From Dehalococcoidia bacterium (GTDB taxonomy: Bacteria; Chloroflexota; Dehalococcoidia; SpSt-223): a stretch of DNA of 64,000 bases. Below the pieces are notes generated by a model that had not been told where the DNA came from, did not search any database, and saw nothing but the letters and a program-made list of their open reading frames with translations. Both the position numbers and the translations under genes were made by a program. Shown here piece by piece: positions 1 through 9,516 of the stretch. Location: contig BPIC01000005.1 in NCBI GenBank assembly GCA_026003895.1, positions 186,001 to 250,000 on the forward strand. The letters run 5' to 3'. Positions within the stretch are counted from its first letter, which is position 1. Each line of letters starts with the position of its first letter.

Positions 1-755
1 TCGATTCCGCGACTGCTCCAGCACGATGCGAAGAGCGCCGCGAAATCTTCGTCGTCCAGTTGATCGGCGCATTGGTCAGCTTGACGGCGCAGGGGGGCAA
101 CGCTCGAGTCATCGGTTCAGGGCAGAGACAGGCCACGTTGTGGTGAACTTTGGGGTAAGCAACTCGCCATCGACACCGACTCGGCGGTGAGTCGCCGAGA
201 CCAGCTCCAGTCAGGGTGCGCCACCGAGCTTGCGGTTCAGGTCGGTCGTTCGCATCCCACCGAGGCGCGTCAGCGGCAAACGGCGGGAGACCTGCAGATG
301 GTGGGAACGCCTGCCGAGACCGGCACTGAGGCGAAGGTCGACGAGCAATGTCGCCATGATGCCGCGGACGATCCCGCCAAGGAGCGCTGAATGACGAGGG
401 TGAGTGGGCGACGTGATACCAGCGAGCCCTCAGGGCGGACCGTGCCAATCGCCGCCTCGCGTCGCCGTCCGCGATGACCCAGCGTTGGCCGGTGCGCCGA
501 GACTCCCCGGTGCCTCGGGGAGGAAGCGTGACCGCGTACGGTTCGCCGGTGTGAAGGTCAGGGGCGACACGATGGATCCATCCGTCGTGAGGAAGATGCG
601 GGCGCGGTGCCGGGCGGTTGGGTTCAGCCGCTGCCCCTGCTGCCGCTTACGCAGAAGCAGCGACTGAATTGCTGAAACTCTTGCCCAAATTTGGAATACT
701 GCAAGACGGGCGCGCTGGTGGGCGGCGGTCTCGGCACAATGCGCTTCGTCTCTGT
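1..755. other. Region without a supportable gene at left edge
   Basis: No open frame here looks like a known protein. The short frames near 187-390 and 404-667 have no convincing ribosome binding site or family resemblance. On the minus strand, positions 1-134 read as an acidic amphipathic peptide, but its frame has no start codon; the nearby ATG at 122 is in another frame, separated by a run of six G at 102-107. It could be the decayed 5' end of a gene lying left of the window. The minus strand around 180-400 also has protein-like stretches broken by stops. I read this as non-coding or decayed DNA. Confidence 0.4.
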
Positions 756-764
756 TGATATAAT
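756..764 (+). promoter_or_regulatory. Extended -10 promoter of the moxR operon
   Basis: TG-A-TATAAT: a perfect -10 hexamer at 759-764 with the TG of an extended -10 at 756-757. No good -35 hexamer lies 16-18 bases upstream, which is typical of extended -10 promoters. Transcription would start near 771 and leave a leader of about 74 bases before the chosen moxR start. Confidence 0.65.
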
Positions 765-844
765 CGAAGCAACTCGCGCCCCGGGCACCCGGGTTGGCGC
801 ACCACCAATCCTTCCGTGCGCCCGCCACGGAGAGGGGGCTGCTG

Positions 845-1798
845 TTGGATCAGGCCGCGTCGCTGGCCGAGAGCGTCATCGCGAATGTCGAGCGAGTCAT
901 TATTGGAAAACGGCGGGAGGTCGAGCTCGCGCTTCTCGCCGTGATTTGCCAGGGCCACCTCCTCGTCGAAGACGTTCCCGGTGTCGGAAAAACCACGCTC
1001 GCCAAGGCGATTGCCCGCTCGCTCGGTTGTACATTCCGGCGCATTCAGTTCACACCCGACTTGCTGCCGAGCGACGTGACCGGTGTGTCCATTTATAACC
1101 AGAAGAGCGGTGAATTCGAGTTTCGCCCCGGACCGATTTTGGCCCAGATCGTCCTCGCGGACGAAATCAACCGGGCAACGCCTCGCACCCAGTCGGCGCT
1201 CCTCGAAGCGATGGAAGAGCGGCAGATCACGGTCGACGGGCGGACCTACCCCATGCCCCGGCCTTTCCTCGTGATGGCCACCCAGAACCCGATCGAATAT
1301 GAGGGGACGTTTCCGCTGCCCGAGGCGCAGCTCGACCGCTTTATGATGCGAATCTCGCTGGGCTATCCGAGCCGCGACGATGAAATCGCTGTCCTTGATG
1401 CTCATCGACTCAGCCAGCCAATCGAGTCGATTGATCAAGTGATCGACACCACCGGGTTGCTGCAGCTTCAAGAAGCGGTGCAGCAGGTTCACGTGGACCG
1501 CGCAATCAAGGAGTACATCGTTTCGATCAACGAGGCGACCCGCCGTCATCCGGAGGTGTACCTTGGCGCTTCGCCTCGCGGCTCACTAGCGCTTCAGCGC
1601 ACCGCCCAAGGGCGAGCGCTGCTACACGGCCGCGATTACGTCACACCGGACGATATCAAAGCCCTCGCCGAGGCGACACTGGCGCACCGTCTGATCATTA
1701 GTCCGTCGGCGCGGATCAAGAACGTAAGTGCACGGGCCGTCATTGGCGAGGTTGTCGACAGCGTCCCAGTTCCGGGCGCACGGATTCGCACCGGCTGA
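845..1798 (+). CDS. MoxR family AAA+ ATPase (copy 1)
   Basis: MoxR proteins are AAA+ ATPases of the cytoplasm thought to act as chaperones that load or activate partner proteins, often von Willebrand-type or DUF58 proteins encoded next door. Walker A (GVGKTT) lies at residues 46-51, Walker B (VLADEIN) at about 103-109, and the family signature TQNPIE follows. The frame is open back to a TTG at 794, but TTG 845 has a purine-rich ribosome binding site (AGAGGGGG, 831-838). That start also gives a 317-residue protein that lines up end to end with the second MoxR at 26814. It overlaps the DUF58 gene by one base (TGATG), so the two are translationally coupled. The start choice is inferred. Confidence 0.9.
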   Translation: MDQAASLAESVIANVERVIIGKRREVELALLAVICQGHLLVEDVPGVGKTTLAKAIARSLGCTFRRIQFTPDLLPSDVTGVSIYNQKSGEFEFRPGPILAQIVLADEINRATPRTQSALLEAMEERQITVDGRTYPMPRPFLVMATQNPIEYEGTFPLPEAQLDRFMMRISLGYPSRDDEIAVLDAHRLSQPIESIDQVIDTTGLLQLQEAVQQVHVDRAIKEYIVSINEATRRHPEVYLGASPRGSLALQRTAQGRALLHGRDYVTPDDIKALAEATLAHRLIISPSARIKNVSARAVIGEVVDSVPVPGARIRTG

Positions 1799-3006
1799 TG
1801 GGCCGCAACTGGCTCTTCGTCGCGATCCTGCTGGCGGCGACGGTTGTCCTCGCCATCGCCACTGGCTATAGCCTCCTCTGGAAGGCTGTCTATTTTTTCC
1901 TGATGCTCATCGGGCTCTCGTGGGTCTGGACGTGGTTGAACGTCCGCGACATCGAAGTGCATCGGGACGGCCCGGAGCAGCGCGCCCAGATAGGGCAGAC
2001 GATCAGCGAGCGGATTTCGGTGCGCAACCGTAGCTGGCTTCCGAAACCGTGGATCGAGATCCGCGACCACTCAACACTGCCTGGCCACGAAGCGAGCATG
2101 GCGATCAATTTGCCAGCGCAACAGCGGCGCACGTGGCGGATCAAGACCCCGTGCACGCGGCGCGGCCGTTTTTCTTTGGGCCCGCTCACCGTCGTCGCCA
2201 GCGACCCGGTTGGTCTCTTCCGACGCGAGCAGCAGATCGCTGGCTCAGGCACGTTGCTCGTCTACCCGCGAACGGTCCCGCTACCGAACTTCACCCTCCC
2301 GGGCGGCGAACTGTCCGGCGAGAGCCGAATCAAAACCCGTACCCACGCTATCACCCCGAACGCGGCCGGCATCCGCGAGTATGCGCCCGGCGATAGCTTC
2401 AATCGCATTCACTGGGCGTCGACTGCCCGGACCGGACGCATCATGGTCAAAGAGTTCGAGCTCGACCCCTCCAGCGAGGTGTGGCTGCTCATCGACATGC
2501 AGCGTGACGTCCAGTATGGCGAAGGCAACGACTCGACCGAGGAGTATGCGGTCACCATCGCGGCCTCGATCGGCCGACGGTTGATTGAAACGAACCGGTC
2601 GGTTGGAGTGATTGCCTACGGAGAAACACACGAAATCGTTCACACGGACCGCGGCGACCGCCAACTCCAGAAGCTCCTCGAGACCCTTGCCCTGGTCCAC
2701 GCCACGGGGAAGGTGCCGCTCGCCGAGGTGATAGCCGCTGAGAGTACGCGCTTCGGACGGAACTCAACACTCGTGGTCATCACTCCATCGACCGACGACA
2801 CGTGGGTGCATGCCCTGCAAAACCAAACACACCGTGGCGTCCGGGCGGTCGCGATTGTGCTCGAGCCGGTCACCTTCGGCGGCGAGGCGGAGGTGATCCA
2901 CACGCTCGGCAGCCTTGCGGCCGCCGATATTCGCACGTATCTCGTCAAGCGAGGGGACGATCTCGACCAGGCGCTGTCGGCCCGGGCGAGTCATCGGATG
3001 GCTTGA
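1798..3006 (+). CDS. DUF58 domain-containing membrane protein (copy 1)
   Basis: This 402-residue protein has two hydrophobic segments at about residues 5-45. A beta-rich region follows, then the DUF58 core with the conserved REYAPGDSFNRIHW segment near residues 193-206 and a von Willebrand A-like C-terminal half (the LLIDMQ strand). DUF58 proteins are regular partners of MoxR ATPases, with an assumed role in envelope or exported-protein maturation; their biochemistry is largely unknown. The start codon overlaps the moxR stop by one base, and the transglutaminase gene follows after 9 bases, so the three form one operon. It resembles the copy at 27758 in layout. Confidence 0.9.
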   Translation: MGRNWLFVAILLAATVVLAIATGYSLLWKAVYFFLMLIGLSWVWTWLNVRDIEVHRDGPEQRAQIGQTISERISVRNRSWLPKPWIEIRDHSTLPGHEASMAINLPAQQRRTWRIKTPCTRRGRFSLGPLTVVASDPVGLFRREQQIAGSGTLLVYPRTVPLPNFTLPGGELSGESRIKTRTHAITPNAAGIREYAPGDSFNRIHWASTARTGRIMVKEFELDPSSEVWLLIDMQRDVQYGEGNDSTEEYAVTIAASIGRRLIETNRSVGVIAYGETHEIVHTDRGDRQLQKLLETLALVHATGKVPLAEVIAAESTRFGRNSTLVVITPSTDDTWVHALQNQTHRGVRAVAIVLEPVTFGGEAEVIHTLGSLAAADIRTYLVKRGDDLDQALSARASHRMA

Positions 3007-3015
3007 GGGAGCACC

Positions 3016-5538
3016 ATGAGCACCATCGCAGCACGGTTCGGGGCCGACTCGATCGGCGACGTTTTGCTGGCGGTCGTTCGACGCGTATGGCCGCGCGAAG
3101 GCGTCTTGACGATCGTCTTGCTCTTCTTCGTCATGCTCAGCGTCGTGTGGTCGGTCGAAGCCGCCGGCTGGGTCGATCGGCTGCCGCCGCTGGGAATGAT
3201 CCTGCTTGGCGCGACCACCATGGGATTCGTCTTCGCCAAGACGCGCCTGCAATGGTGGCTCTGCCATCCGGTTGCCCTTCTCTATGGCGCCGTCGTTTCC
3301 GTCTGGGCCACAACCTCCCTCATTCAGTTGGAAGAGCTCAGCGACCGCATCGTCGATCTCATCATTCGCTTGAACGCCTGGGGCTATGCCGCCCGAACCG
3401 GTGGCTATAACACCGACGCGCTGGTCTTCGTCTTCTGGGTTTCCGCTCTCACCTGGGTCATCGGCTACCTCTCGACCTTCCTCGTGTTCCGCTACCACCG
3501 TGTCTGGCTTGGAATTCTGCCGAGCGGTGTCGCGATTTTGTTCAACCTGCGCTTTGCTCCCCCGCAGGCCACGATCTGGTTCTTTTTCTACCTCGCCTTC
3601 GCGCTCTTGCTGTTGGTTCGCTTCAATGTGTTCCAGCAGCATGAACGCTGGAAGCGATCGCGTGTGGATTTTCAGGAGAACCTCGGGCTTGGGTCGCTGC
3701 CCGAGATGTCACTTTATGCTCTGTTGATCTCGCTCTTCGTTTGGCTTACTCCATCCGGTGGCGTCGCGCCGCTCGTTTCGGAAGTGTGGAACGCCATTAC
3801 CGGCCCTTATAACGACTTCGCCGTTGAATTCAACCGGCTGTTCGCGAACTTGAACACCACCCAGGAAGGACCATCGACCACCTTTAGCCGCGCCTTGATC
3901 CTAAAGGGGCCAATCAAGCTTGGCAGCGCGGTCATTATGTATGTACAGGCCGATGAGCCGATTTACCTGCGGGCCACCGTCTATGATGTCTATAACGGCC
4001 GAGGGATGATCACCGGTGAAAAACAGACGCTGAACTTCCCACCGGGATCAGAAACGGCTCCGCCGACGAAAGAGTACAAGTCGCGGAAGGAGCTGACCCA
4101 GAAGGTGACGCTCCGCGCGACTCCCGGCAACGCGATCCTCGCGGGCGGAATTCCCCTTCGCGCCAGCCAGCGATCGGTTGCGGAAGTAGACAAGCCGCTC
4201 TCCTATTTCCTTTCGCTGGATGACTCCTCGACCGATGCCTCGCTCCCGAGCCAGGTTCGGAGTGTTGCACCGCAAATCCGTGAGCAATTCGTGCGGCTGC
4301 GCCAAGAAGGCCGGCTTGGATCCTCGCCTGCCGATCTCCCAGCAGAGATCGCCCGGGCATTGCCGAACGACCTGCGAGTCGCGAACTACCTAAGCCGCGA
4401 CGGACGGGTTGCCGCGCTCGAGCTCCAGTTCAGCAGTCCCTACCCGCTCGATTTCACCTCGGTGCGGGTGCCCGGTCGCGGACGTGCCCCAAGCCAATAC
4501 TCGGTTGTCTCGTCGGTTTCGGTGGCGTCGGAGCGCGAGCTGCGCAATGCCAGCACGGACTATCCCGGCTGGATCAGCGAACGGTATCTGCAACTCCCGT
4601 CAAACGTGCCTGAACGAGTGCGCCGTCTCGCGCAGGAAGTGACCGCCGGCGCCACCAACCCCTACGACAAGGCGCTGCGAATCCAAGACTATCTGCGTGC
4701 CTTCCGGTACAACGAGAGCATCGAAGCGCCACCGCCCGGCGTCGACCCGATCGAGCACTTCCTCTTTACGATGCGCGAGGGGTATTGCGATTACTTCTCG
4801 ACCGCGATGGTGGTCATGCTGCGGTCGCAAGGCATTCCGGCGCGGATCTCCGCCGGCTACTTCACCGGCGAGTTCGACTCGAACAAGGGGTACTACCTCG
4901 TGCGCGAGGCGAACACGCACGCCTGGCCCGAAGTGTTTTTCCCCGAGTATGGCTGGATCGAGTTCGAGCCTACGCCGTCGCGCCCGCCGATCGCCCGCGG
5001 CGCTGGCTCCGAGGAGGCCGACATGGCGACGAGCGGCCCGTCGACCACGTCGACTCCGAGTGACCTCGAGGATCCTGGGTTCATCGAGGAAGACTTCGGA
5101 CTTGGCATGACGAGCGACACGATTGACGAGCAAAGCGTGCCAGTGTTCCCGATCTTCTTGCTCACCACCCTTCTCGCCGGCGTTGCGGGGGGCTGGTATC
5201 TCTGGCAGCGCGGGCTACGGGGCCTGACCAATGCGAATCTGGTCTATGCGAAGGTGACGCGTCTTGCCGCGCTCGCGTATCGACCGCAACGCGACGCCGA
5301 GACGCCCGTCGAATATGGTCGTGCCCTCGCCGGCCTTCTCCCCGGCCGCGAACGTACCGTCGCGCGAGTGATGGACGGCTACACAGCCGCCCGCTACAGC
5401 CGAAGCGGACCTACACTCTCGGAATCGCTGCGACTACGCCGCGCTTGGGAGGAGCTGCGGGGCGCGCTCCTTGTGCTCGCGGCCCAACGTCCACTCCGTT
5501 ACCTATTCCGCCGTCGGTTCCCAACGCGGGCGCCCTAG
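3016..5538 (+). CDS. Transglutaminase-like membrane protein (DUF3488/TgpA type)
   Basis: An 840-residue protein. Its N-terminal third holds several membrane segments (DUF3488-like). A large extracytoplasmic region carries the transglutaminase core, with the catalytic Cys at about residue 591 (EGYCDYFST), His at about 635 (NTHAWPEVFF) and the acidic residue in the GWIEFEPTP strand. A further membrane segment lies near residues 705-725, and the C-terminal cytoplasmic part resembles DUF4129. This is the TgpA architecture, known in Pseudomonas as an essential inner-membrane transglutaminase. All three catalytic positions look intact, so it is probably an active thiol enzyme or protease facing outside. 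It is the last gene of the moxR-DUF58 operon; the second module at 26814 lacks this partner. Confidence 0.9.
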   Translation: MSTIAARFGADSIGDVLLAVVRRVWPREGVLTIVLLFFVMLSVVWSVEAAGWVDRLPPLGMILLGATTMGFVFAKTRLQWWLCHPVALLYGAVVSVWATTSLIQLEELSDRIVDLIIRLNAWGYAARTGGYNTDALVFVFWVSALTWVIGYLSTFLVFRYHRVWLGILPSGVAILFNLRFAPPQATIWFFFYLAFALLLLVRFNVFQQHERWKRSRVDFQENLGLGSLPEMSLYALLISLFVWLTPSGGVAPLVSEVWNAITGPYNDFAVEFNRLFANLNTTQEGPSTTFSRALILKGPIKLGSAVIMYVQADEPIYLRATVYDVYNGRGMITGEKQTLNFPPGSETAPPTKEYKSRKELTQKVTLRATPGNAILAGGIPLRASQRSVAEVDKPLSYFLSLDDSSTDASLPSQVRSVAPQIREQFVRLRQEGRLGSSPADLPAEIARALPNDLRVANYLSRDGRVAALELQFSSPYPLDFTSVRVPGRGRAPSQYSVVSSVSVASERELRNASTDYPGWISERYLQLPSNVPERVRRLAQEVTAGATNPYDKALRIQDYLRAFRYNESIEAPPPGVDPIEHFLFTMREGYCDYFSTAMVVMLRSQGIPARISAGYFTGEFDSNKGYYLVREANTHAWPEVFFPEYGWIEFEPTPSRPPIARGAGSEEADMATSGPSTTSTPSDLEDPGFIEEDFGLGMTSDTIDEQSVPVFPIFLLTTLLAGVAGGWYLWQRGLRGLTNANLVYAKVTRLAALAYRPQRDAETPVEYGRALAGLLPGRERTVARVMDGYTAARYSRSGPTLSESLRLRRAWEELRGALLVLAAQRPLRYLFRRRFPTRAP

Positions 5539-5717
5539 CTGCCGTTCAACGCGCATCCGGTCACCGGTCAGGTCCAAGCCGCGCACGCGCATGGCTGGCG
5601 CCCGAACCGACCAGCTGGCCCCGTTGGCTCTGCGTGAAGCTTTTCCGATGGTTCACGAGATCCGGAGCGGTTGAATCGGTTGGGCGGGTGTGAGCGACAC
5701 GGGCGCTGCTCGGCGCA

Positions 5718-7793
5718 CTAGGGAGTTCCGGCGCAGTCGTAGAGTGAGATGGGAAGTGTGCCCGGTGTCCCGCCGGGGGCAGTGCCATTCGGTGGGCGGA
5801 CGTTGTTGATCGTGAAATTGACGCCGGTGACCTGCCTGCAATTTCTGGTGATCCACGTAGCAATCTCGGCGGTCCCGCCTCCGGGGCCGCCCGGTCCGGC
5901 GGTGCCGTAAGAGATGAAGCGAAGTTTGCCTTCCGCCACCAGCCTCGCGAGGCGTTCAGCCGTGACGACGCGGTCCTGACCGCTGAACCCGCCGAGGTAG
6001 AGCACCGGTCGGCCCGTCGCAAGCACGTAGTCCGCACCCTGCATTGCGCTCGGAACGGCCATCAGATAGGTCATACCCTGCGTCCGTGCCTGAAGATAGT
6101 CCAGTAGCGCCTGATTCACATTGACGCGGCCGCGGTTCAACGGGCCGCTCGGACGGCCACTGTAGGCACTGGGCAACGACTGATTGCCACTCGCATACGC
6201 CGTGGTAAAGCCAGACCAGATCGCCGGAGTCAGCAGGAGCGCACCGAGCGCGGCCGCGAACCCGATCGCACCGAGTAGCTGTCGGCGGACGACCAGCGCA
6301 GCGAGAAGGAGAAGTCCGCCGACGATGAGGAGTGCGACCGCAGGGAGCGTCCAATTGGGAATCGCGGAGAGAAAGTTGCTCGCGGTCCACACGTCAAAGG
6401 CTAGTGTCGCCGTTGCGGCGAATAGAAGGACCAACCGCGCCGGCCACGCCCAGCGCCCGCTCGCCCGCCACAACTGGATCGCCCCAATCGCGGCGAGGGC
6501 GCTCACCGCCGGCGCAAGCAGGCTCAGATAGTATTCATGGAACAGCCACGCGACGCTGAAGAAGGCTGCGCCAATCCCGAGCCAGCCGCCCCAGAGCACG
6601 AGCGCTTGGTGGTTCCGGACAATCGGCCAGCGCGGTCGGGCGCTCACGGCAAGCGTCAGCCCGCCGACGATGGCAAGCGGCAAGAGCCAGCTTGCCTCGT
6701 TGCTCAGCGGAGGGACAAACAGCCTGAGAGGCCCAGGCGTCCCAATCTCGAACTCGTTTGGTGGGTTGCCAGCTGGGGGCGCCGGCTGAACCGGGGTCGG
6801 TGCACCGCCGGCGCCGGGCGGGCGGCTTGGCGGTTGACCGCCGGGCGGACCGAATGGCGGCTGGTTGGGCGGAGGTCCCGGTCTTGGGCCCGGCGGCATG
6901 GTGGGCGTAAGAGGTCGGGCGAAGAGGCTCCCGATCAGTCCACCTTGGGGGCGCATACCAACCAACCTGCGCAGCCCGTTATGACCGACGATCAAGCTCA
7001 TCACCGAGTTGTTGTCGCTACTGCCGATATACGGCCGCTGATCTGGTGGGGTCAGATCGACGACGACTGCCCACGAGAGCGAGGTCGCGACCACCACGAT
7101 TCCCGCCAGAGTCAGCTTCGCGAGCTTCAACCACCACCGCTCCCCTGCGCCGAGAAAATAGAGCGCGTAAAACGCCGGCAGCGGCAAGTAGGCTTGCAAC
7201 ATTTTGATGTTGAATGCGATTCCCACAAGGACCGCGCCGATCAGGAGCCAGCGAAGCCGGTTTGTCTCGGTGGCTTTGACGAACGCCCACGCGGCAAGCA
7301 GGAGAGCCAAAACCAGCGTGCTGTCCATCGTGTTGTTGCGGTCGGTCGCGACAACGACGGGTGTGATTGCCAGCGCGAGCGCGGCCAGCAGGCCGGCCGC
7401 CGTTCCAAACGAGCGGCGAACGAGGTGGAAGAGGACCACGATCGAAAGGAGGCCTGCCACGATCTGGGGCAACAGCAAACCGAAGGTGTTCAAGCCAAAG
7501 ATCGCGGCTGAGGCGGCTTGCACCCACAGCCCGACGGGCGGCTTGTCGATGGTCACCGACCCACCTGGCTCGGCCGCGACGAAAAAGAAGTTGTGCCAGC
7601 TTTGCAGCATCGACGCCACACCGGCAGCGTAGTAGTGATTCGCGTACCCGAGGGCATCGAGATTCGCGAACCGCAGCGTTCCCGCGAGCACGAGGATCGC
7701 CGCGAGCGCCAGCCAGCGGGCGATGACTGACACGGCAAGACGCCTAAAGCGCGGTCGTGGGGCTGCGAAGGGAGCGTGCTCCAGCACCGTCAT
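5718..7793 (-). CDS. GT39-family membrane glycosyltransferase (YkcB-like)
   Basis: A 691-residue polytopic membrane protein of the PMT/ArnT type, which moves sugars from polyprenyl-phosphate carriers to acceptors on the outer face of the membrane. The first external loop has the family's acceptor-site context (YANHYYAAGVAS, about residues 50-61). Membrane segments follow, then a proline/glycine-rich low-complexity stretch (about residues 290-345) and a C-terminal soluble domain (from about residue 560). The neighbouring GT2 enzyme would make the lipid-linked sugar and GtrA would flip it; B. subtilis pairs ykcB with ykcC in the same way. The ATG overlaps the GT2 stop (ATGA). The acceptor cannot be told from sequence. 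Confidence 0.88.
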   Translation of the reverse strand: MTVLEHAPFAAPRPRFRRLAVSVIARWLALAAILVLAGTLRFANLDALGYANHYYAAGVASMLQSWHNFFFVAAEPGGSVTIDKPPVGLWVQAASAAIFGLNTFGLLLPQIVAGLLSIVVLFHLVRRSFGTAAGLLAALALAITPVVVATDRNNTMDSTLVLALLLAAWAFVKATETNRLRWLLIGAVLVGIAFNIKMLQAYLPLPAFYALYFLGAGERWWLKLAKLTLAGIVVVATSLSWAVVVDLTPPDQRPYIGSSDNNSVMSLIVGHNGLRRLVGMRPQGGLIGSLFARPLTPTMPPGPRPGPPPNQPPFGPPGGQPPSRPPGAGGAPTPVQPAPPAGNPPNEFEIGTPGPLRLFVPPLSNEASWLLPLAIVGGLTLAVSARPRWPIVRNHQALVLWGGWLGIGAAFFSVAWLFHEYYLSLLAPAVSALAAIGAIQLWRASGRWAWPARLVLLFAATATLAFDVWTASNFLSAIPNWTLPAVALLIVGGLLLLAALVVRRQLLGAIGFAAALGALLLTPAIWSGFTTAYASGNQSLPSAYSGRPSGPLNRGRVNVNQALLDYLQARTQGMTYLMAVPSAMQGADYVLATGRPVLYLGGFSGQDRVVTAERLARLVAEGKLRFISYGTAGPGGPGGGTAEIATWITRNCRQVTGVNFTINNVRPPNGTAPGGTPGTLPISLYDCAGTP

Positions 7794-8809
7794 CGGACAC
7801 CTCGCGGAACCGCGTCGCTCGCTGGCTCATCAAACCCCCATCGCTGACGGATGAGATACAACGGACGAAGTTTGACCTCGTCGGCAACGCGGCCAAGGTA
7901 TTCGCCAACGATCCCTAAACAGATCAGTTGAACGCCCCCGAGGAACAGGACGGCGACCAGCGTCGTCGCCTGACCGAGTAGCGGTTGCGAGCTGTCGAAC
8001 AGGCGAAGGAACACGACGGCGACGATTGCCAATCCTGACAGGGCTGCCAATGTGAATCCGAGGAAGCTGGCAAGCTGAAGCGGGAGGTGGGAGAACCCGG
8101 TGATCGCATCGAGCGCGAAGCGCACCATCTTGGCCAAGGTAAATTTGGTCTGGCCGGCCCAGCGCGGCTGGCGAGCATAGACGACCCCAATCTGCCGAAA
8201 GCCGACCCAACTGACCATTCCGCGTAGGAAACGGTGGCGCTCCGGCATCTGCCGGACTGCCTCGACGACACGGCGGTCCATCAGGCGAAAGTCGCCGGTA
8301 TCGACCGGGATTGGTACCGATGTGAGCCGCTGCATCAGCCGGTAAAAACCGCTTGCGGTCGCCTTCTTGAACCAGCTCTCACCCGCGCGGGCGCCACGCA
8401 CACCGTAGACGACATCGTAGCCCTGCCGCCAGAGCGCGACAAACTCCGGGATAACCTCGGGGGGATCTTGAAGATCGGCGTCCATCAAGATGGTCGCCGC
8501 GCCGCGGGTGGCATCGAGCCCGGCTGTTACCGCCACTTGAAAACCAAAGTTTCGGCTCAGTGCGATGCCTCGGACACGTTGGTCGCGTTCACACAGCTCT
8601 GCGATCACCTCACTCGAGCGATCCAGACTGCCATCGTCAACGAGGATCAGTTCCCACGGCTCGCCAAGCGTGTCGAGCACCTCGTGCACCCGGCGATACA
8701 GGTCTGGCAATACGGCCGCTTCATCATGGACGGGAACGACGATTGACAGCACGGGCGGCATGGGCACAGGGAGAATCGCGTGGCGGGGTTGCGGTGCGAT
8801 GAGGGTCAC
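7790..8809 (-). CDS. GT2 polyprenyl-phosphate glycosyltransferase (GtrB/DPM1-like)
   Basis: A 339-residue enzyme with an N-terminal GT-A fold (LSIVVPVHDEAAVLPDL) and the metal-binding acidic motif ILMDADLQDPPE near residues 105-116. Two C-terminal membrane helices (about 240-315) follow, as in DPM1/GtrB/YkcC proteins. These transfer a sugar from a nucleotide donor onto undecaprenyl phosphate on the inner face of the membrane. It starts with GTG at 8809 behind GAGGTG; that ribosome binding site overlaps the gtrA stop codon. It lies between gtrA and the GT39 gene, with which it overlaps by 4 bases, so the three steps (loading, flipping, transfer) are co-expressed. Confidence 0.92.
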   Translation of the reverse strand: MTLIAPQPRHAILPVPMPPVLSIVVPVHDEAAVLPDLYRRVHEVLDTLGEPWELILVDDGSLDRSSEVIAELCERDQRVRGIALSRNFGFQVAVTAGLDATRGAATILMDADLQDPPEVIPEFVALWRQGYDVVYGVRGARAGESWFKKATASGFYRLMQRLTSVPIPVDTGDFRLMDRRVVEAVRQMPERHRFLRGMVSWVGFRQIGVVYARQPRWAGQTKFTLAKMVRFALDAITGFSHLPLQLASFLGFTLAALSGLAIVAVVFLRLFDSSQPLLGQATTLVAVLFLGGVQLICLGIVGEYLGRVADEVKLRPLYLIRQRWGFDEPASDAVPRGVR

Positions 8810-8820
8810 GATGCTTCACC

Positions 8821-9252
8821 TCAGGATGGGGTGCGGAACGCCCAGCGTTCGTTCAAAATGAAGCTCCACGCAATACCAAATGTTGTCGCGATTCCCTTCG
8901 CGAAGAGATCCCCGGTGCTCGGAATCACCAAGTCCAACGGACCGGCAAGGAGCACGACGACCGAGGTGTTGACCGCAAGCGCCGTGACCGAGACGGCGCA
9001 AAATCGAGCAAATTGGAGCGTTGGGCCTTGCCGCGGCGCCTCGGCAAAGGTCCAGCGGCGGTGCAGGAGATAGTTATTGACGATTCCTGCCCCATAGGAA
9101 AGGAAGTTCGCCGGCACCACCGGCAGCCCAGCAAGCCCGCGCAGGAAGGAGAAGAGAGTCACGTCGAGCAGGGTCCCGACCACCCCCACCACGAGGTACC
9201 GGGCAAGTCGCGGCGGTCGTCGGAGCGTGGAGACTGCGCTGCGCCATGTCAT
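8821..9252 (-). CDS. GtrA family membrane protein
   Basis: A 143-residue protein with four hydrophobic segments and the GtrA pattern: RYLVVGVVGTLLD at the N-terminus, NYLLHRRWTF after the second helix, and a final helix ending in NERWAF. GtrA proteins are believed to translocate polyprenyl-linked sugars across the membrane. The frame is open to GTG 9303, but the ATG at 9252 gives the usual length and begins just before the conserved segment. It is the first gene of the gtrA-GT2-GT39 operon. I see no strong promoter upstream; a weak TATTCG lies on the minus strand near 9290. Confidence 0.88.
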   Translation of the reverse strand: MTWRSAVSTLRRPPRLARYLVVGVVGTLLDVTLFSFLRGLAGLPVVPANFLSYGAGIVNNYLLHRRWTFAEAPRQGPTLQFARFCAVSVTALAVNTSVVVLLAGPLDLVIPSTGDLFAKGIATTFGIAWSFILNERWAFRTPS

Positions 9253-9481
9253 GCTCGTGGCCCCGGTTTCAACACCCTCTGAAGCGAATACCGAAGACCA
9301 CACGCGATCGTTTCAGCGAGCCTTCAAGGGTGTGTCGCCGGCAGATTTCCGTTGCGCCCGCCCATCTCTCCAGCAAGCCTCAGCCGCGAGACGACAGCTC
9401 GCCGTCCTGCCGGCACGCTACGGTTGCCGCCTGTTGGAAACCGGGCTCTGTGGCTGGGCAAATGCTTGGAAGGCCCAATTA

Positions 9482-9510
9482 TTGACATTGCCCACGACAG
9501 TTGGTACATT
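9482..9510 (+). promoter_or_regulatory. Consensus promoter of the MarR gene, leaderless layout
   Basis: A perfect -35 TTGACA (9482-9487), a 17-base spacer and -10 TACATT (9505-9510), with TG at 9502-9503 as an extended -10. The predicted transcription start, about seven bases after the -10, falls on the GTG at 9517. The message would therefore be leaderless. Confidence 0.75.
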
Positions 9511-9516
9511 GCCGCC

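Noticed and set aside
6537-7511. A 324-codon + strand frame opposite the GT39 gene
   Set aside because: It is antisense to a well-supported membrane enzyme, and its product is extremely rich in Arg, Gln and Asp. Shadow.
9352-9516. N-terminal extension of the MarR protein
   Set aside because: It would be translated through a consensus promoter and has no similarity to MarR N-termini.
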